Source: an uncultured Erysipelotrichaceae bacterium (GTDB lineage Bacteria > Bacillota_I > Bacilli_A > RFN20 > CAG-826). From it: a stretch of 8,958 bases of DNA. A program made the position numbers and the translations under genes. Within the stretch, counting starts at the first letter, position 1. The number at the start of each line of letters is the position of its first letter. This document shows positions 6,289 to 8,958 of this stretch, piece by piece. A model generated the notes under the pieces. The model saw nothing but the letters and a program-made list of their open reading frames with translations. It ran no database searches and was not told where the DNA came from. The DNA is taken from contig ONWJ01000070.1 in assembly GCA_900321535.1 (NCBI GenBank), positions 1 through 8,958 on the forward strand. The letters run 5' to 3'.

Positions 6289-7404
6289 ATGGAAAACATT
6301 CCTGAAATCGTTCTGAAAGAACAAGGCAAAATCAAGCATCTTACCAATAAGACATTCCAATTCGACCGCCGCATCGCAGAAGGCTATTTCTCGGCCAACT
6401 ATTTTTTGAAGAGCCGCCAAATCGTGACCCATCAAAATCCTGGCCATATCGTCACCTGCCAATGGTTTCAGCGTCGCGATGACACGATGCTCTGCGGCAT
6501 CGACGAGTCTCTTGCCATCCTCCAAGAGTTCGCGGTTCATCCAGAGAACCTTGAAATCTATGCATTGAATGATGGCGACATGATCTCTTATGGAGAACCA
6601 GTATTGAAAGTCAGAGGAAAATACGAAGATTTCGGATTCCTCGAATCCTTGATCGACGGGATCCTTGCTAGAAGAACATCGGTCGCCACCAACACATTGC
6701 AGGTTGTTCGCGCCCTCAAAGGCACCCCAACCTTCTCTATGGCGGACCGTCAAGATGATTACTTAACCCAATCGGGCGATGGCTATGCCACCTATGTCGC
6801 TGGCATCAAAGCCTTCTCCACCGATGCCCAAGGGGCGTGGGTGAATAAAAAAGGCATGGGCACGATGCCGCATGCTTTGATTCAGCTTTGCGATGGCGAT
6901 ATCTGCAAGGCAAGCGATATCTATCTCGATGAATATCCAGATAAACCAGTGACCGCGTTGATCGATTATAACAATAACGTCACGGTCGATGCTTTGATTC
7001 TAGCCCGTCATCTAGGCGATAAACTAGGCGCCATCCGCGTCGATACTTCCAAATCCCTCATCGATCACTATTTCGATGATAAGGACACCAGCGGTTTTGA
7101 CCCTCATGGGGTTTGCAAACAATTGATTTATGCCTTGCGTGATGCCCTCGATAAAGAAGGCTATCAGCACGTCAAAATCATCGTTTCCAGCGGTTTTGCA
7201 CCAGATAAAATCAAAGAATGGACCGACGAAGGCGTGCCGGTTGATATGTATGGGGTTGGAACCTATCTTGTCAACAACACAACCTGCGGCTTCACCGGTG
7301 ACTTGGTTGAACTTGATGGCAAGCCTCAGGCCAAAGAAGGCAGAACCAACGTTCCGTCTACCCGCTTGCAGCGCGTCTATTTAGAAAAACGAAACAAGGA
7401 CTAA
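6289..7404 (+). CDS. pncB: Nicotinate phosphoribosyltransferase (PncB), short form
   Basis: It converts nicotinate and PRPP to nicotinate mononucleotide in the cytoplasm, the first step of NAD salvage (Preiss-Handler pathway). The 371 residues show FDRRIAEGYFSANYFLKSR (25-43) in the N-terminal substrate region, GMGTMPHALIQ (189-199) with the conserved His195, LIDYNN (224-229), SSGFAPDKI (300-308) and VDMYGVGTYL (318-327) of the PRPP-phosphate-binding barrel. It is shorter than the roughly 480-residue type and resembles the compact form that I recall from archaea and some Mollicutes. The ATG follows AAGGAGG (6275-6281) at 7 nt. No NAD synthesis gene (nadD, nadE) is adjacent. It is the last gene of the cluster, and the probable terminator starts within its final codons. 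Confidence 0.93.
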   Translation: MENIPEIVLKEQGKIKHLTNKTFQFDRRIAEGYFSANYFLKSRQIVTHQNPGHIVTCQWFQRRDDTMLCGIDESLAILQEFAVHPENLEIYALNDGDMISYGEPVLKVRGKYEDFGFLESLIDGILARRTSVATNTLQVVRALKGTPTFSMADRQDDYLTQSGDGYATYVAGIKAFSTDAQGAWVNKKGMGTMPHALIQLCDGDICKASDIYLDEYPDKPVTALIDYNNNVTVDALILARHLGDKLGAIRVDTSKSLIDHYFDDKDTSGFDPHGVCKQLIYALRDALDKEGYQHVKIIVSSGFAPDKIKEWTDEGVPVDMYGVGTYLVNNTTCGFTGDLVELDGKPQAKEGRTNVPSTRLQRVYLEKRNKD

Positions 7405-7424
7405 TCCCCTTGTTTTCTATTTTG
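7392..7424 (+). terminator. Probable intrinsic terminator at the end of the coaX-pncB cluster
   Basis: AAACAAGG (7392-7399) and CCTTGTTT (7408-7415) form a perfect 8-bp stem with an 8-nt loop, followed by a T-rich tail (TTTTCTATTTT-like, 7413-7423). The left arm lies in the last codons of pncB and the stop codon is in the loop. Only three of eight pairs are G-C, so termination may be partial, allowing read-through into the following phosphodiesterase gene 31 nt further on. Confidence 0.6.
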
Positions 7425-7435
7425 GAGATCTTCTT

Positions 7436-8143
7436 ATGAGCAAAAAACTGAATCTTCCTTTATATCGTCACATCGCCCATCGCGGCCTTCATGATGATGT
7501 GAGTCCTGAAAATTCCCTTTCGGCATTCCAAAAAGCGGTGGACGCGAAACTGCCGATTGAATTGGACATCCATCTCACCAAGGATGGCAAACTTGTCGTT
7601 TTCCATGATTCTGACTTAAAACGCATGACCGGAAAAGAAGGCATCTTGGAAGATAAGACCTTAGAAGAACTCAACCGGGATTATCATCTTCCTGATGGCA
7701 GCAACCTCCCTTTGTTTGAAAAAGTTTTAGAGCTTGTCAACGAAATCGTTCCTATCGTCGTAGAGCTAAAACCCTACAACAAAAACTGGAAATCCCTTGC
7801 AAAAGCCGCCTTAATTGCACTTTCAAACATCCAAAACAAGGATATGATCACCATCATTTCCTTTGACCCTCGTTGCCTTTTCCCAGCGAAGAAAGGACCC
7901 TTTACCTGTGGGTTGCTCATCGCCGACGAAAGAAAGGATGTGCTCTTATTCCGTCACTTCTTCGATTATCTCGATGTCGAAGACGTCCTTTTGGAGAACA
8001 AAAAAGTCCTTCGTTTCCACAAGAAAAAGCCATTGAACGTTTGGACGATCCGCTCAGAAGAAGCGCTCAGCAACGTGGAAAACAAGGTCGACATGATCAC
8101 CTTCGAGCACATCAAGGCCGATGTCGTCAAAGCCCATCGATAG
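7436..8143 (+). CDS. Glycerophosphodiester phosphodiesterase, cytosolic type
   Basis: It hydrolyses glycerophosphodiesters, products of phospholipid turnover, to glycerol-3-phosphate and an alcohol. The 235 residues carry the family's active-site set: IAHRG (His15, Arg16), PENSLSAF (Glu25, Asn26), ELDIHLTKDG (Glu42, Asp44), VVFHD (His57, Asp58), VVELKPY (Glu110, Lys112) and a late NVWTIRS strand. There is no signal peptide or membrane segment, so it acts inside the cell, like UgpQ/YqiK rather than secreted GlpQ. The ATG follows GGAG (7424-7427) at 8 nt, and that site lies just after the terminator tail. The usual C-terminal VDGIITD motif reads VDMITFE, a small change. Substrate range is not visible from the sequence. 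Confidence 0.92.
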   Translation: MSKKLNLPLYRHIAHRGLHDDVSPENSLSAFQKAVDAKLPIELDIHLTKDGKLVVFHDSDLKRMTGKEGILEDKTLEELNRDYHLPDGSNLPLFEKVLELVNEIVPIVVELKPYNKNWKSLAKAALIALSNIQNKDMITIISFDPRCLFPAKKGPFTCGLLIADERKDVLLFRHFFDYLDVEDVLLENKKVLRFHKKKPLNVWTIRSEEALSNVENKVDMITFEHIKADVVKAHR

Positions 8144-8154
8144 GGCATGAAGAT

Positions 8155-8182
8155 TTGCAAACTCTAGCATAGAGTTTATAAT
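8155..8182 (+). promoter_or_regulatory. Sigma-A-type promoter upstream of the TrkA/RCK pair
   Basis: A consensus -10 element TATAAT lies at 8177-8182. A weaker -35, TTGCAA (8155-8160), lies 16 bp upstream; TTTGCA (8154-8159) at 17 bp is the alternative. The start would be near 8189, leaving a leader of about a dozen bases. The whole spacer is an inverted repeat, which suggests a regulator can bind here. Confidence 0.6.
8159..8177. repeat. Perfect 8-bp inverted repeat in the promoter spacer (possible operator)
   Basis: AAACTCTA (8159-8166) and TAGAGTTT (8170-8177) are exact reverse complements separated by GCA. The repeat lies between the -35 and -10 elements and shares its last base with TATAAT. 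As DNA it could be the operator of a dimeric regulator. As RNA it could end the preceding gene's transcript, but no U-tract follows (the next bases are ATAATCCCC), so the operator reading is favoured. Confidence 0.55.
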
Positions 8183-8201
8183 CCCCTAACGAAAATCACC
8201 T

Positions 8202-8612
8202 ATGAGAAACAAAACCTTGATCATCGGATGCGGCCGTCTTGGCGCATCCATCGCGAATTATTCCTCAGCACAGGGGAATGATGTCATCGTCGTCGACGCG
8301 GATGAATCCTCCTTCTCCAAACTCGATGAGACGTTTTCTGGCTACACCGTGGTTGCTGATGCAACTGACGTTGACGAGCTGAAAGACGCGTTCATCGATT
8401 CGGTGAAAGAAGTCATCATCTCCACCGAGGACGATAACACGAACCTATTTTTGGCCCATGTCTGCGCCGAGATTTTCGAGATCCCCTATGTCTATGTGCG
8501 ATTCGATGATCCGGATAAAGGCTATTTGGTCTCTAGCTCGTCCATCAAAGCCATCTATCCGTTCCAGCTCTCTATGGCGGCGCTTAACAAAATGCGTGGA
8601 GGTGCGAAGTAA
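8202..8612 (+). CDS. trkA: TrkA/RCK N-domain protein (K+ uptake regulator), single domain
   Basis: A 136-residue protein equal to one RCK N-terminal (Rossmann, NAD- or ATP-binding) domain, which gates TrkH/KtrB-type potassium channels from the cytoplasmic face. LIIGCGRLGASIA (6-18) is the glycine-rich nucleotide loop, VVDADE (30-35) carries the acidic residue that contacts the ribose, and VVADATD (50-56) corresponds to the usual GDATD. No C-terminal RCK_C ligand domain follows. A second TrkA-like gene begins 2 nt after its stop, so the two probably form a heteromeric ring. There is no clear Shine-Dalgarno sequence before the ATG (the leader reads AAAATCACCT), unlike nearly every other gene here. 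The family call is strong; whether K+ is the ion is inferred. Confidence 0.85.
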   Translation: MRNKTLIIGCGRLGASIANYSSAQGNDVIVVDADESSFSKLDETFSGYTVVADATDVDELKDAFIDSVKEVIISTEDDNTNLFLAHVCAEIFEIPYVYVRFDDPDKGYLVSSSSIKAIYPFQLSMAALNKMRGGAK

Positions 8613-8614
8613 TT

Positions 8615-8958
8615 ATGAAAATCGTAATTGCCGGCGGCACGACGCAGGCCGAATTCATCATCTCCATGTTCAAGGGGAAGACCAACGAAATCGTGGTTAT
8701 CAACCCGGATAAAAGCGTTTCTGACCTTTTGGTCAAGCGTTGCCGCGTCCCGGTTTATACCGGCGAGCCTTGGAGAAAATACGTTTTGGAAGAAGCGGGC
8801 GCTTATGATGCAAACGTCTTCATCGCTTTGAACGAGAAAGACACGGATAACTACGCTTCCTGCATCATCGCCAAGAAATTATTCAACGCACGAAAAGTCA
8901 TCTGCGTCGTCAACAACCCGAAAAACGTCGACCTCTATAAGAGACTTGGTATCGACTC
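8615..8958 (+). CDS. trkA: Second TrkA/RCK-type protein (partial, runs off the right edge)
   Basis: The ATG at 8615 follows GGAGG (8598-8602) at 12 nt and starts 2 nt after the previous stop. The frame stays open to the end of the window (114 codons). The start MKIVIAGGTTQAEF corresponds to the RCK nucleotide loop, but the usual G-x-G-x-x-G reads GGTTQAE, so only the first glycines remain. The following strand ends in VVINPD, with Asn in place of the usual acidic residue. The later half is canonical: YVLEEAGAYDANVFIALNEK, then AKKLFNARKVICVVNNPKNV and LYKRLGID. It therefore looks like a TrkA-fold partner that may have lost nucleotide binding. A C-terminal RCK_C domain, if present, lies beyond the window. 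Confidence 0.85.
   Translation, partial: MKIVIAGGTTQAEFIISMFKGKTNEIVVINPDKSVSDLLVKRCRVPVYTGEPWRKYVLEEAGAYDANVFIALNEKDTDNYASCIIAKKLFNARKVICVVNNPKNVDLYKRLGID

Noticed and set aside
6208..6753. 181-codon open frame on the - strand opposite ytpR and pncB
   Set aside because: It lies antisense to a strongly conserved pncB, has no recognisable domain, and follows from the codon bias of the + strand gene.
1..8958. Mollicute genetic code with TGA as tryptophan
   Set aside because: Several genes end cleanly at TGA with overlapping starts (sigma, coaX, S component, pepV, trmB), and Trp positions use TGG.
1..8958. CRISPR arrays, tRNA or rRNA genes, insertion sequences, classic riboswitches
   Set aside because: No regularly spaced direct repeats, cloverleaf sequences, transposase motifs or conserved riboswitch cores were seen in the few short intergenic gaps.

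Overview
The window looks like a chromosomal segment of a low-to-moderate GC member of the Bacillota (class Bacilli), probably one of the uncultured, cofactor-scavenging lineages near Erysipelotrichia or the Mollicutes. The evidence is an ECF vitamin-transporter S component, PepV, YtpR, a type III pantothenate kinase, strong AAGGAGG-type ribosome binding sites, and TGA used as an ordinary stop (standard code). TrmB, YtpR and PepV relatives also lie near each other in Bacillus, as far as I recall. The lineage is an inference. Every supported gene is on the + strand.

Layout. (1) Positions 1-52 hold what is probably the last codons of an upstream gene. (2) Positions 53-2096 hold an ECF sigma factor, with a possible self-recognised promoter in front, translationally coupled to a 495-residue single-pass membrane protein. 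The outer part of that protein is a recognisable serpin domain: N-terminal serpin helix, strand and core motifs, a hinge and reactive-centre loop, and the C-terminal PLF-x-G strand. The pair has the layout of sigma factor plus membrane anti-sigma factor, with a serpin as the apparent sensor. This is the most unusual item in the window. (3) Positions 2193-7404 hold a tightly packed housekeeping and cofactor cluster: coaX (CoA synthesis), an ECF S component (probably for pantothenate), pepV (dipeptidase), trmB (tRNA m7G46 methylation), ytpR-like (tRNA-binding OB fold) and pncB (NAD salvage). Junctions overlap or are at most 19 nt, and the cluster ends in a probable intrinsic terminator. (4) Positions 7436-8143 hold a small cytosolic glycerophosphodiester phosphodiesterase. 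(5) From 8202 to the end of the window lies a pair of TrkA/RCK-type potassium-channel regulators. They follow a promoter whose spacer is filled by a perfect inverted repeat.

How the genes work together. The middle block takes up and uses vitamin precursors (pantothenate to CoA, nicotinate to NAD), recycles dipeptides and maintains tRNA. The first block is a regulatory module that probably senses something outside the membrane, plausibly a protease. The last block regulates K+ uptake; its membrane pore (TrkH/KtrB type) is expected just beyond the right edge but is not in the window. No tRNA, rRNA, CRISPR array, insertion sequence or recognised riboswitch was seen.
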